Assembly: GCA_001800495.1 (NCBI GenBank)
Contig: MGVM01000205.1
Location: 5,672 to 27,145, forward strand
Length of the DNA: 21,474 bases
Origin: Elusimicrobia bacterium RIFOXYB2_FULL_48_7
GTDB lineage: Bacteria; Elusimicrobiota; Endomicrobiia; CG1-02-37-114; XYA2-FULL-39-19
Reading direction: 5' to 3'
The notes under the pieces are model-generated. The model was not told where the DNA came from and ran no database searches. It was given only the letters and a program-made list of their open reading frames with translations. Below are positions 1 through 7,766 of the stretch, in pieces. The translations under genes were made by a program, and so were the position numbers. The first letter of the stretch is position 1, and each line of letters starts with the position of its first letter.

Positions 1-2474
1 GAATAAACATTCGCAAAACGGGGGTAAGTGTGGAATGTAAAAACTACCTGCTTATACTGCGGATCCGGGTTATATTTTTCGCTGTCAGGCAGGTTGTCTT
101 CCCAGCAACCCTTAATTGTTAATGGATTACTCCAGAAATTGTTGCCAATAAACAGGATATGCCTCTTGTCTACCTGTCGGATAAGCTCAATGCATTTACG
201 GTAATTTTTCCTGCAGAGAGCGGGGCCGTTACGGGTATCGGAACTGGTAATAACTGGTTCATTGCAGAGTTCATACCCGGCGACCCAGGGCTCGTCTTTG
301 AATACGCTGGCAATGAACACCCAGCCATCCAGCCACTGCTGGCACATGGTGGTAGTGGCATTGTCAACATCCCAGATTGTATTTTCCATTCTGTAACTGG
401 AACTTTCTGAATTATCCATGTAGTAATGGGAATCAATTATAGTGTAGATTTTATTCTGTTTGTAATAGTTGACTAGAGGCACCAGCACCTGCGTTACCCA
501 GAAATTTGTGTCGTAAGGATAGGTGCCGAGGTTGCTGACGCTCAGGCGCACAACATTCACCCCCTTGGCCGCTATCCACTGCGCGCGCGGCAGGTGGTAG
601 GACATGTCGTTTGCGGTCCAGTGCTGGTAGTTTATCCTGTGCGCTACGCCGCAACCCATCCAGACACCACCGGGGTCATTGCTCTTTGGCGATTTCCTTA
701 TGTACTTTCCGTCCGAGGAAAGCCACGCGTATTCATTGTCCTGGGATGGCAGCGTAATGAAAGAATAATCCGGCGAAACAGCGGTTATGCCTGAGCCGAC
801 ATTCATCCGGATCCTGTAATGGTAAACCGTACCGGCTGAAAGCCCCGAAAGGTATTTGCTATGCGTGTATCCCGGGGTTGTAGAAGCTGTCTCCAGGCCA
901 TAATTCGCGGCAGTACCTGCGCCATATTCAATGCTGCAAACACAGATTTTATCCGTATTCCAGGAAAGCACGGCGAAGGACTCGTTCACAAAAGTAACGG
1001 AGTTGTTTAAAACGGACGGAAGTGCAGCCGCAGGCAGTGTCACTGCCGAAACACAGTTAGAAACTGTGCCGTTTATTTTCACTGCAACCCAGTATGTGGT
1101 TCCGAAAAGCAGGTTGCTGATCGTTATTTTTTCTGTTTTGCTGGAACCGCTGCCCGAATAAGTTAGTTGGCCGGGAATTGTATTCCAGTTGCCGCTGTTG
1201 ATCGTGCCTGTTGTAGTATACCCTACCTGGTAATCGCTCCAGCTCCCGCTGTTCAGGGGCGTCCATGAGAGGAACAGAGACTGGTCGCCACCCGTTGCCG
1301 TTAAATCCGAGATGCCGGCGCCGGGAGTAATGACAAGTTCTGGGCTGTTTGAAAGTTCAGATGTATTCCCGGAATCATCAGTAATCGTCATGGCAAACCA
1401 ATATGCGGTAGTAGCGCTGGATAGGTTTTTCAAGGATATTTTCTCAGTCCTGTCGGGAACTGTGTCGGTTGAGATGTAATTGTAATACGCTTTCTGCCGG
1501 TCCGACTGTGTGATTATGGGCCCGGCAGTTGAATGATAGAAGTTATACCTGCCGCCATTTATAACTCCGGAAGTTCCGTCATTGCCGGTAGTGTTCCATA
1601 CTAAAATAGCATCAATGTAGTTAGAGTTATTATATGTTGCCGAACCGGACAGGCTTTCTATCTTCGCTGGAGGCACGGTATCCGTAACTATTATTGAAAC
1701 CTGCGTGATATTTGACTGGGGTGACCAGTTATAAACATCGTCCGAGGTTAAGATACCGAACCAGAATACAGAAGCATCAACCAGCAATCGCCCCTTAGTT
1801 ATAATATAAGTTTCATTGTTACCAGGGGCAGTATTAGTTGAGATATTGAATAATGAACGGTTGGCTTGATGAATGTCGCTAAAAGGGCTTGATGAATAAA
1901 ACATGTTATACCTGCCGCTTACAATATTGCCAGAGGTTCCGTCATCTCCCGGCGCAGTCCATTTCAAAGTAATTAACGGCCCATTGGAAACCACGGCTAA
2001 ATCCGTAATTGCTGCAGGGGGAAATATCTGCAAATCAACACTCGGGCTATTTGAAAGCGAGGAGAAATTATTTGAATCGTCGCGGGTTTTTATTGAAAAC
2101 CAGAAAGTAGTCGTATTTGTGGATAGATTATCAATTTGCCGTACTGCCGTCGTTCCAGGAGTAATTGTAACCCATATGGAGGCTTTTGATTGGGCTCTTT
2201 GCCAATCAGAATCCGTTATAATTGGATACGTGGCGCATCTGATATTATAAAAACCGTTAGGTATATTTCCCATAGTTCCATCATTGCCCGGCGTGGTCCA
2301 GGTTAAAATAACGCTTCTCTGGTCAACTACAGCGGTGCCCGTAAGGTCTGATATTGCCGCAGGCGGGATTAAATCTGCGGCTTTGATTATGGGGATAAAT
2401 AATATTTGGACAGTAATATTTAATATGAAAAATGCTTTTTTTAATCGGGGGCCTGCTTTTGTTATTTGTTTCAT
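1..2474 (-). CDS. Secreted multi-FN3 glycoside hydrolase family 5 protein (C-terminus cut by window edge)
   Basis: The frame is open from the ATG at 2474 to the left edge, giving 824 visible codons without a stop. Residues 1-32 look like a signal peptide ending near IKA-A. Roughly five fibronectin-III-like repeats follow (about 38-148, 152-265, 268-383, 387-479, 488-575). The first three share a GDDGTSGN / GRYN / FWF pattern typical of secreted bacterial FN3 modules. From about 590 the protein resembles GH5 (cellulase/mannanase clan A): GVNVVRLSV near 638, DSHYYM with His683, then YELCNEP with the likely acid/base Glu739, and FTFHTYPR with His815. The nucleophile Glu expected near the end of GH5 is outside the window, so catalytic competence cannot be judged. 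The protein is likely exported and acts on a beta-linked polysaccharide; the substrate is unknown. It starts 15 bases after the upstream stop, as the last visible gene of the sigma-factor operon. Confidence 0.85.
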   Translation of the reverse strand, partial: MKQITKAGPRLKKAFFILNITVQILFIPIIKAADLIPPAAISDLTGTAVVDQRSVILTWTTPGNDGTMGNIPNGFYNIRCATYPIITDSDWQRAQSKASIWVTITPGTTAVRQIDNLSTNTTTFWFSIKTRDDSNNFSSLSNSPSVDLQIFPPAAITDLAVVSNGPLITLKWTAPGDDGTSGNIVSGRYNMFYSSSPFSDIHQANRSLFNISTNTAPGNNETYIITKGRLLVDASVFWFGILTSDDVYNWSPQSNITQVSIIVTDTVPPAKIESLSGSATYNNSNYIDAILVWNTTGNDGTSGVINGGRYNFYHSTAGPIITQSDRQKAYYNYISTDTVPDRTEKISLKNLSSATTAYWFAMTITDDSGNTSELSNSPELVITPGAGISDLTATGGDQSLFLSWTPLNSGSWSDYQVGYTTTGTINSGNWNTIPGQLTYSGSGSSKTEKITISNLLFGTTYWVAVKINGTVSNCVSAVTLPAAALPSVLNNSVTFVNESFAVLSWNTDKICVCSIEYGAGTAANYGLETASTTPGYTHSKYLSGLSAGTVYHYRIRMNVGSGITAVSPDYSFITLPSQDNEYAWLSSDGKYIRKSPKSNDPGGVWMGCGVAHRINYQHWTANDMSYHLPRAQWIAAKGVNVVRLSVSNLGTYPYDTNFWVTQVLVPLVNYYKQNKIYTIIDSHYYMDNSESSSYRMENTIWDVDNATTTMCQQWLDGWVFIASVFKDEPWVAGYELCNEPVITSSDTRNGPALCRKNYRKCIELIRQVDKRHILFIGNNFWSNPLTIKGCWEDNLPDSEKYNPDPQYKQVVFTFHTYPRFANVY

Positions 2475-2489
2475 GTTAGATATTATTCT

Positions 2490-4085
2490 TTAATTTGAGC
2501 CGTACGGGCTGGGGGGGACATATTTCCTGATTTTTTTCACATCAAGAATGATCAACCCCGCCTTATTCCTGTAAATTCCTTTTTCATCAAAGGGAATCCC
2601 GGTGTTAAATTCGTTTTCCATATTGTAGTCTTTAATTAGCTTGTCACCCTTGGACGTTACTTTGCTGAAATCCTGGCCGAACAAGTTTGTTTCAAGCAAA
2701 TGACAGGAGTCCTTGTTTTCTCCCGGCACTTTCCAGCCGACAGCGGCGTGGCCGTCTTCCTTTGAGAGCACTATTATGGGGTCAAACTCTATGCTCTCAA
2801 GCAGCGAGGCGAATAAAACCGAAAGTTCGATGCAGTTGCCCTTCTTTTCCAGCGTATTAGACGGCGATTTGACCCTCTGGGAATTCTTATACGCTACCGG
2901 TTGGTTCACGTAAGTGATGTTGTAATCATCCTTGAGCGTATCATAGATCAGCTTTATCTGCGAGAGGTAATCTTTGTCTCTTTCTTCCGGCGACCGCTTG
3001 TCCCGGGCCGGCTTCGTGAATATATCGGGAGGCTGGAACCCCACTATTTTTACCTGGGGGGTTAACTTCGCGCCTCTTTCACTTGCTTTACTTATTATTT
3101 CAGAGAGTTTCCTGTCTGAATAGGCCACCCAGGATACCAGGGTTTCTGTAAGATCGAAGGTTTTTCCGGCTGCATCAGTCATTTTCGTGGTATATTGGTC
3201 ATAGGGCATGAATTTTATATCGTACGATTCATAAAAAACGGAAATTTCTTCACCATTGTTCAAAACCCTGTCAACTTCCACAAAGATTTTATCCGGGGAG
3301 GGGAGAACGCTTATTTTTTCAATATCCTTTCTTGTAAGCGAGGGGATTATGTTCTTTTCCAGGCGTTCGTTTGCCCCAACCATGACTTCCTTGTATTCCC
3401 TGGGATTGCCCAGGCCTATCCTGTAAATTATTTTGTATTTCGCTTTTTCGGCGGTTTTATTGTTTATCTGCACGCTGATTACTGACGCGCCCTGGCCCTT
3501 CATCAGGTGATAAATAGCGGTGGGGATTTCTTCCATGGCTGCTGCTTTAATCTCGTATTCCTGTTCATTAGCGGTATTTTTTGGGAACAATATACTGGAG
3601 CCGCTGGTTTTAGAACCGAAATAATACCTCATGCCGAAAGCGATCTGGGGGGAATAGTTTTTTGATGTGTCTTCAGTCCCGGCAAGGATTTTCCTGTAAG
3701 GCAGCGTTTCAAAGAAAATGTCCAGGGGGTCTTTATCAAAAATATAAGTTATGCCGAGAACGGGTTTTAGATAAAGATTCTGCCCGGAGACATTTGCTTC
3801 ACCCACCAGTGTATCCAGGGACAGCCCGGCATACAAGGGCAGCTTCCTTTTTCTGATATTGAAAACTTTATAATAATGGTACAGGTAATCGGCATGCAAG
3901 TTGCCCTCTCCGCTGCTGTAACCCGCCCCCAAGCCTACCGCCATGTTCTCATCCAGCCATAATTTGGCGCATAAACCTGGATATTTTCCAGCTGATACAC
4001 CGATTCCTGTATCCCTTATTTTCAGTGCGAAGGAGGTTTCATAGCAGAAAAGAAATATTAAAGGCAATATTAGGGCTCTTTTCAT
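2490..4085 (-). CDS. Secreted protein with small beta-barrel-like N-domain and transglutaminase-like C-domain
   Basis: The protein has 531 residues. A signal peptide (about 1-20, ending SFA) is followed by an aromatic-alternating, glycine-rich stretch to about residue 157 (GVSAGKY, GLGAGYSSG, GMRYYFG), which resembles a small outer-membrane beta-barrel or surface beta-domain. The middle region (about 175-350) is not recognised. The C-terminal region fits the transglutaminase/papain-like fold: KKGNCIELS with Cys418, DGHAAVGW with His446, and LLETNLFG with an acidic/polar third position near Glu465. Members of this superfamily act as proteases, amidases or crosslinkers; which applies here cannot be read from the sequence. 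The start is 3 bases after the anti-sigma factor stop and the stop is 15 bases before the GH5 gene, so co-transcription is likely. The barrel plus transglutaminase-like architecture is unusual to me. The domain calls are inference from motifs. Confidence 0.8.
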   Translation of the reverse strand: MKRALILPLIFLFCYETSFALKIRDTGIGVSAGKYPGLCAKLWLDENMAVGLGAGYSSGEGNLHADYLYHYYKVFNIRKRKLPLYAGLSLDTLVGEANVSGQNLYLKPVLGITYIFDKDPLDIFFETLPYRKILAGTEDTSKNYSPQIAFGMRYYFGSKTSGSSILFPKNTANEQEYEIKAAAMEEIPTAIYHLMKGQGASVISVQINNKTAEKAKYKIIYRIGLGNPREYKEVMVGANERLEKNIIPSLTRKDIEKISVLPSPDKIFVEVDRVLNNGEEISVFYESYDIKFMPYDQYTTKMTDAAGKTFDLTETLVSWVAYSDRKLSEIISKASERGAKLTPQVKIVGFQPPDIFTKPARDKRSPEERDKDYLSQIKLIYDTLKDDYNITYVNQPVAYKNSQRVKSPSNTLEKKGNCIELSVLFASLLESIEFDPIIVLSKEDGHAAVGWKVPGENKDSCHLLETNLFGQDFSKVTSKGDKLIKDYNMENEFNTGIPFDEKGIYRNKAGLIILDVKKIRKYVPPSPYGSN

Positions 4086-4088
4086 TAT

Positions 4089-4940
4089 TTAATCTCTATT
4101 TATTACCACAATATGGTACGGCTGTATGGGCTGTCCAGTTGCCGCGGGCCTGCGATTCCCGGGAGTGGTTTCAACCACTTCAATATTGATATCGCGGGGT
4201 GAATCTTCCACTTTTTTGATAGTTATATCGCTGCCGGGCCCGTGTTTTTCTCCCATGAAAGCGGCTACCACGATGCTTTTATTGAAATCTATTTCAGGAA
4301 TGACTGCGGCAGGGCCGGCATGCTTCTTCCAGAGCACATCCCACTGGTTTTGCGAAGTAATTAACAGGGTTTCACTCTCCTTAACACCGCTTTTCAGGCC
4401 TTTCCATTGCTTTAGTATCATTTTGTTTTCGTATTTATTGCCTGCTCCGCGGAAAACAACAGGCGCCTCATCCGGGTTGGTATATTTTGCCAATTCAATC
4501 ACCTTTACAACCTGCGTTTCATTATTTTTCCCGCTTGCCAAGGTTTGAATTTGCTTCACAACGGCATTATGCCTGGGCGTTACCGGAATATTTTTATTTA
4601 CAAACACATAGTTGATGGAAAATACCGCCAGCATAACGGCCGCGGCAAATCCGAAAGCGGGTATGAAGATCTTGTTGAATGAAAGCCAAGGTTTGGAAAG
4701 AGGCTGTTCATTTTCGTTTAGTTCGTCGACTTTTGCCCTCACTTCGCTGACAAAATTGTCAGGCAATTTAACCTTTGGCAGGTTTTTGACGGCAGAAGCA
4801 GCCTGTAAAATCTTCCCAGCAAGGTCAGAACACCCCGGGCAGATTTCCAGGTGTTCTTTTACCTCGCTTGCAAGTTTTGCATTTAGTTTGCCTTCACCAT
4901 AAAGCACCAGTAAGTCCTCTATTTTTTTACAGTCCCTCAT
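4089..4940 (-). CDS. Zinc-finger anti-sigma factor with C-terminal PrcB-like domain
   Basis: The protein has 283 residues. The N-terminus carries an anti-sigma zinc-finger (zf-HC2) motif, HLEICPGC, with His30, Cys34 and Cys37. One membrane segment lies at about 90-112 (PAFGFAAAVMLAVF). The C-terminal domain, about 185-280, has LLITSQNQWDVLWKKH, then FNKSIVVAAFMGEKHGPG and a terminal YHIVVI. This pattern resembles the PrcB C-terminal domain known from a spirochaete protease complex. The expected topology is a cytoplasmic sigma-binding domain, one transmembrane helix and a periplasmic sensor or partner domain. It lies 11 bases after the ECF sigma gene, as is typical for cognate sigma/anti-sigma pairs. 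A GAGG ribosome site sits 6 bases before the ATG. The anti-sigma role is well supported by motif plus neighbour; the PrcB assignment is moderately sure. Confidence 0.87.
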   Translation of the reverse strand: MRDCKKIEDLLVLYGEGKLNAKLASEVKEHLEICPGCSDLAGKILQAASAVKNLPKVKLPDNFVSEVRAKVDELNENEQPLSKPWLSFNKIFIPAFGFAAAVMLAVFSINYVFVNKNIPVTPRHNAVVKQIQTLASGKNNETQVVKVIELAKYTNPDEAPVVFRGAGNKYENKMILKQWKGLKSGVKESETLLITSQNQWDVLWKKHAGPAAVIPEIDFNKSIVVAAFMGEKHGPGSDITIKKVEDSPRDINIEVVETTPGNRRPAATGQPIQPYHIVVINRD

Positions 4941-4951
4941 TTTTCACCTCT

Positions 4952-5527
4952 TTAATACCCTTCCAAATATTTTTGCAGTTCTTTTAATACCCTTGAAAGC
5001 CTGGAACCTATGGTTCCCACTGTGCAATTGCAGATAACGGCTATTTCTTCAAGGGATTTATCTTCAACATATTTCAATACGATAGCTGTCCGGTAATCTT
5101 CATTTAAAAGGCCCAGGGCCTGCTGGACCTTCGCGTTTAAATCGTTTTTCTGGGCGATTTGTTCCGGCGTAAGGCCGTCAGGCAGTATCTCTATCATTGA
5201 TTTTTTTTCATCCTCATCATCTTTTTGTTTTTCCAGCGGGACAAAGCTGGCTATCTTGTTCCTTTTAACCTTATTAAGCCACAAATTCATTGCTATGCGG
5301 TGAGTCCAGGTGGCAAAAGACGCCTTCTGGTTGAATTTTCCTATATTTTTGAACGCCTGAACAAAAACGTCCTGCGCCAGGTCGTTTGCCTGGTCATAAT
5401 TGCCGCAAAAGCGGTAACAAAGATTGAATACTCTCTGGGCGTGCATCTGCACCAATCCTGTAAATGCGTCTTTGTCGCCCTGCCTGGACAGCGCAACAAG
5501 TTCGCTTTCCCTTCTTAAGTCTTCCAC
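4952..5527 (-). CDS. ECF-type RNA polymerase sigma factor (RpoE-like)
   Basis: The protein has 191 residues, normal for group 4 sigma factors. Region 2 spans about 10-85: DAFTGLVQMHAQRVFNLCYR, then DLAQDVFVQAF and ATWTHRIAMNLWLNKVKR. Region 4 spans about 130-188 with LLNEDYRTAIVLKYVEDKS and the helix-turn-helix LEEIAVICNCTVGTIGSRLS. The two regions are joined by an acidic linker. The start is a GTG at 5527, chosen because AAAGGAG lies six bases upstream and the protein then begins just before region 2. The next gene encodes its probable membrane anti-sigma factor. It should direct RNA polymerase to promoters for the surface proteins that follow and perhaps to its own operon. I found no convincing ECF promoter in the 54 bases upstream, so the control of this gene is open. 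Confidence 0.93.
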   Translation of the reverse strand: MEDLRRESELVALSRQGDKDAFTGLVQMHAQRVFNLCYRFCGNYDQANDLAQDVFVQAFKNIGKFNQKASFATWTHRIAMNLWLNKVKRNKIASFVPLEKQKDDEDEKKSMIEILPDGLTPEQIAQKNDLNAKVQQALGLLNEDYRTAIVLKYVEDKSLEEIAVICNCTVGTIGSRLSRVLKELQKYLEGY

Positions 5528-5581
5528 CTTCCACTCCTTTAGACAACCAACCTTGTAGATTTTTGCATGGCTTTGCCGCTT

Positions 5582-6277
5582 TTACCTTGCCGGCATGTCT
5601 TTTACCATGATTATCGCAAGTTCCTCTGTTTCCTCGTTAAGGGGCCTGCCGATGATTTTCTCAAATAACGCCCCCGCAAAATCAAAACTGACCAATGGCT
5701 TTTCTTTTTCCTTCTCCTTTTCCTTTGCTTTATTCCTTTCCCTGTTCTTATAGCCTTCCGTTGTGACAATGCCTTTCTCGTTTTCCCAAAGCACCGTGCC
5801 TGTTTTCACATCCACCATCCTGAACTGCGCGCGGATAGTATCACCGATTGCCAGTTTGCCGATATTGATCCTGCGCCGCAGGGTATTGAAAACCAGCAGT
5901 TTGCCGTATATCACCGCGTCCGCGTTGAGCTTTTCTCCCAATTCCCGCGGTGAAACGGTGCGCAGCTGGCCGCCATCAGTTATGCCTATTTCCCTGAGTT
6001 TTACATCCACCTCTTCAATCGGGACTGCCGCGTAACCCGGCTTGCACGACAGTTTTTTCTGCAGCCTTTCCCTTAATAACACGGGCCCGTCAATGTTGAC
6101 GGTTTCGTTTTCCATCGGCAAAACCGCCACGGTTATAGAGTGCGGGTGTTCCTTCTGCACGTATTTTACGGTGCACCCAGAAACCCACAAAATACCAAGA
6201 GCCAGCGCGATAAATACAAATCCGCTTATATTTTTCATACAAAACCTGTTCTTTAGCAATTCATCATCTATTTTCAT
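5582..6277 (-). CDS. Lipoprotein resembling the GNA1162/DUF799 family
   Basis: The frame has 231 codons from the ATG at 6277, which overlaps the stop of the fic gene by one base (TAATG) and suggests translational coupling. A second ATG at 6238 gives a more conventional lipoprotein signal, a hydrophobic stretch ending in the lipobox WVSGC with Cys 22 residues from that start, so the mature start may be the shorter form. The mature protein begins TVKYVQKEHPHSITVAVLPM. It continues with an alpha/beta domain typical of the GNA1162/DUF799 lipoproteins: LREIGITDGGQL, AVIYGKL and VDVKTGTVLWENE. Those proteins are membrane-anchored and often found with CsgG-like partners; their exact function is unknown. 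A lysine/glutamate run (KAKEKEKEKEK) interrupts the C-terminal third. No CsgG partner is visible here. Confidence 0.75.
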   Translation of the reverse strand: MKIDDELLKNRFCMKNISGFVFIALALGILWVSGCTVKYVQKEHPHSITVAVLPMENETVNIDGPVLLRERLQKKLSCKPGYAAVPIEEVDVKLREIGITDGGQLRTVSPRELGEKLNADAVIYGKLLVFNTLRRRINIGKLAIGDTIRAQFRMVDVKTGTVLWENEKGIVTTEGYKNRERNKAKEKEKEKEKPLVSFDFAGALFEKIIGRPLNEETEELAIIMVKDMPAR

Positions 6278-7614
6278 TATTCTTTCCTGTTTAATTTTTC
6301 ATTTATGTCCTTCGCGGGCTTGAAAACAAATTCTTTGCCTCTTTTTAATTTTTCAAAGAAACCTTTTTCTGTCAAAACTAAAAGGTCTGTCCTGGCGGTT
6401 TGATATACCGTACCATAAGCATTTATAATGAATTTTATAGTGTAAATATCGTTGGGGTGAGTTGTGGCATGCCTTAAAACGTTCTGCTGGCGGTTGTTTA
6501 ATCCAGGGTAATCCAGGATTAATTTATCAACGCTTTTTTGTTCACTCTGCCTGCGCTTTAAATAAAGCTGTAAGGATTCAATAGCCAGGCAAATTGTTCT
6601 AAGATTAAAATCAATGAAATAATTTGTATCTAAATCATCAGTTTCAGAATACAAATAGGCCCTTGCATATTGAGCCGGTGCCATGTGTATTATTCGTGAA
6701 ATTGATAAAAATTCAAAAAACCAGTATCCGTTTTTTAAAACATACCAATAGAATAAAGCCCTTGCTGTCCTGCCATTGCCATCACAAAATGGATGTATAT
6801 AAGCCAGCCAAAAATGCAGTATTATCGCTTTTATTACAGGATGAATGAATTCGTTTTCATCAGTTTCATTTGCAAATTTGTACAGCTCTTCCAATCTGCT
6901 CTTTAGTTCATTTGACGGTGGTGGGACATGTAAAACCTGATTATCTCTCGAATCCATGACGCAGACATCTTTATCTTCCTCTGTTCTGAATCTTCCAACG
7001 TGATTGGGATTATCCAGTGTGCCCTTCGTTAAAGAATCCTGTATCTGAAGCAATAGTTTTTCAGACAAAGGTTCCTTCGACAAGTTTTGAATTTCACGTA
7101 TAGTTATATAGTTATTAAGTATCATTCTTTCAGGATTACTTTCGGGTTTTTTTCCGGTTCTTAACATCAACTTTGCTTTAGCTCTTGTTGTTGCCGCACC
7201 CTCCAGCTGGCTTGAAGCAATGGCTTCTTCCATCAAAGAACTTATCAGATAACGGTCTTTTTCACCTGATAGAATTGCCGGATCATCAACTAATATTTGG
7301 CCAGTGGCATTTTTATCTATATAATGAAGCTCTTTTTGCATTTTATCTGTCAGCCAGTATCCAAAATTGTTATTGTTTTTATCTTTCATCGAAATTCTTT
7401 TTATCTGCAAGTCCCGGTTCATTCGCAGAAGATTCCAAGCGGTTTCATATGTGATATCTGCCGGTTTATCAATATATTTAAATTTATCCCAATAGAGATA
7501 ATTTTCATTGGCTTTGTTTATCATTTTTTTTGCATCCAGCAGATAATATTTTAGGATATCTCCCGGCTTGAAATCGCTATAATTCAGGTTAGGCGCTGGT
7601 TCTGGAAGCTTCAT
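6277..7614 (-). CDS. Fic family protein (putative AMP transferase) with inhibitory helix and C-terminal winged helix
   Basis: The protein has 445 residues. The Fic signature HPFCDGNGRTAR occupies residues 274-285, with catalytic His274 and the phosphate-binding Asn/Arg present. The preceding helix SSQLEG (Ser134, Glu138, Gly139) matches the (S/T)xxxE(G/N) inhibitory motif, so this is a class II Fic enzyme with its own intramolecular inhibitor. Fic proteins usually transfer AMP from ATP to a Ser, Thr or Tyr of a target protein; the target here is unknown. The C-terminus (about 375-440, NNRQQNVLRHATTHPNDIYT and following) looks like a winged helix that may bind DNA. The coding sequence is visibly more AT-rich than its neighbours, which suggests later acquisition. 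It has its own promoter in the AT-rich upstream region. AAGGA lies about 12 bases before the ATG, a weak ribosome site. Confidence 0.93.
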   Translation of the reverse strand: MKLPEPAPNLNYSDFKPGDILKYYLLDAKKMINKANENYLYWDKFKYIDKPADITYETAWNLLRMNRDLQIKRISMKDKNNNNFGYWLTDKMQKELHYIDKNATGQILVDDPAILSGEKDRYLISSLMEEAIASSQLEGAATTRAKAKLMLRTGKKPESNPERMILNNYITIREIQNLSKEPLSEKLLLQIQDSLTKGTLDNPNHVGRFRTEEDKDVCVMDSRDNQVLHVPPPSNELKSRLEELYKFANETDENEFIHPVIKAIILHFWLAYIHPFCDGNGRTARALFYWYVLKNGYWFFEFLSISRIIHMAPAQYARAYLYSETDDLDTNYFIDFNLRTICLAIESLQLYLKRRQSEQKSVDKLILDYPGLNNRQQNVLRHATTHPNDIYTIKFIINAYGTVYQTARTDLLVLTEKGFFEKLKRGKEFVFKPAKDINEKLNRKE

Positions 7615-7633
7615 TTTGTGATTAATTCCTTGT

Positions 7634-7747
7634 AAATACTAATTTAGTAGATATTAGTATTTTATTAGTATTTGTGTAAAATAATACAAAATAATTGATT
7701 ATTTGTCAATAAATTGATTAATTACTAAAATATTACTATTAGTATTT
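7634..7747. repeat. Operator-like array of ATTAGTATTT sites around the fic promoter
   Basis: ATTAGTATTT occurs three times on the plus strand (7653-7662, 7664-7673, 7738-7747) and once inverted (AAATACTAAT, 7634-7643). The inverted copy and the copy at 7653 form a perfect 10-base inverted repeat with a 9-base spacer. A further palindrome, TACTATTAGTA, lies at 7734-7744. The downstream copies cover the expected transcription start and the distal copy lies upstream of the -35 box. This arrangement suits cooperative binding of a repressor, possibly the Fic protein's own winged helix (inference). No other gene lies in the 152-base gap 7615-7766. Confidence 0.6.
7681..7709 (-). promoter_or_regulatory. 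Near-consensus sigma-70 promoter for fic
   Basis: On the minus strand, TTGACA (7704-7709) is followed after 17 bases by TATTAT (7681-7686). Transcription should begin near 7674, about 60 bases before the fic ATG. The match is strong, although the whole region is AT-rich. Copies of AATTGATTA at 7693-7701 and 7712-7720 flank the -35 box. Confidence 0.65.
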
Positions 7748-7766
7748 CGTTTTGGGTTATACCTGA

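Noticed and set aside
159..2493. Short frames on both strands in the first 2.5 kb
   Set aside because: All lie within the long minus-strand FN3-GH5 frame, which lacks a stop only because it leaves the window.
5528..5581. ECF-type autoregulated promoter before the sigma factor gene
   Set aside because: I could not find a convincing GGAAC-like -35 with a matching -10 element in this gap.
7634..7747. CRISPR-like array
   Set aside because: Repeats are only 10 bases, differ in orientation and spacing, and fit promoter operators better; no cas genes are present.
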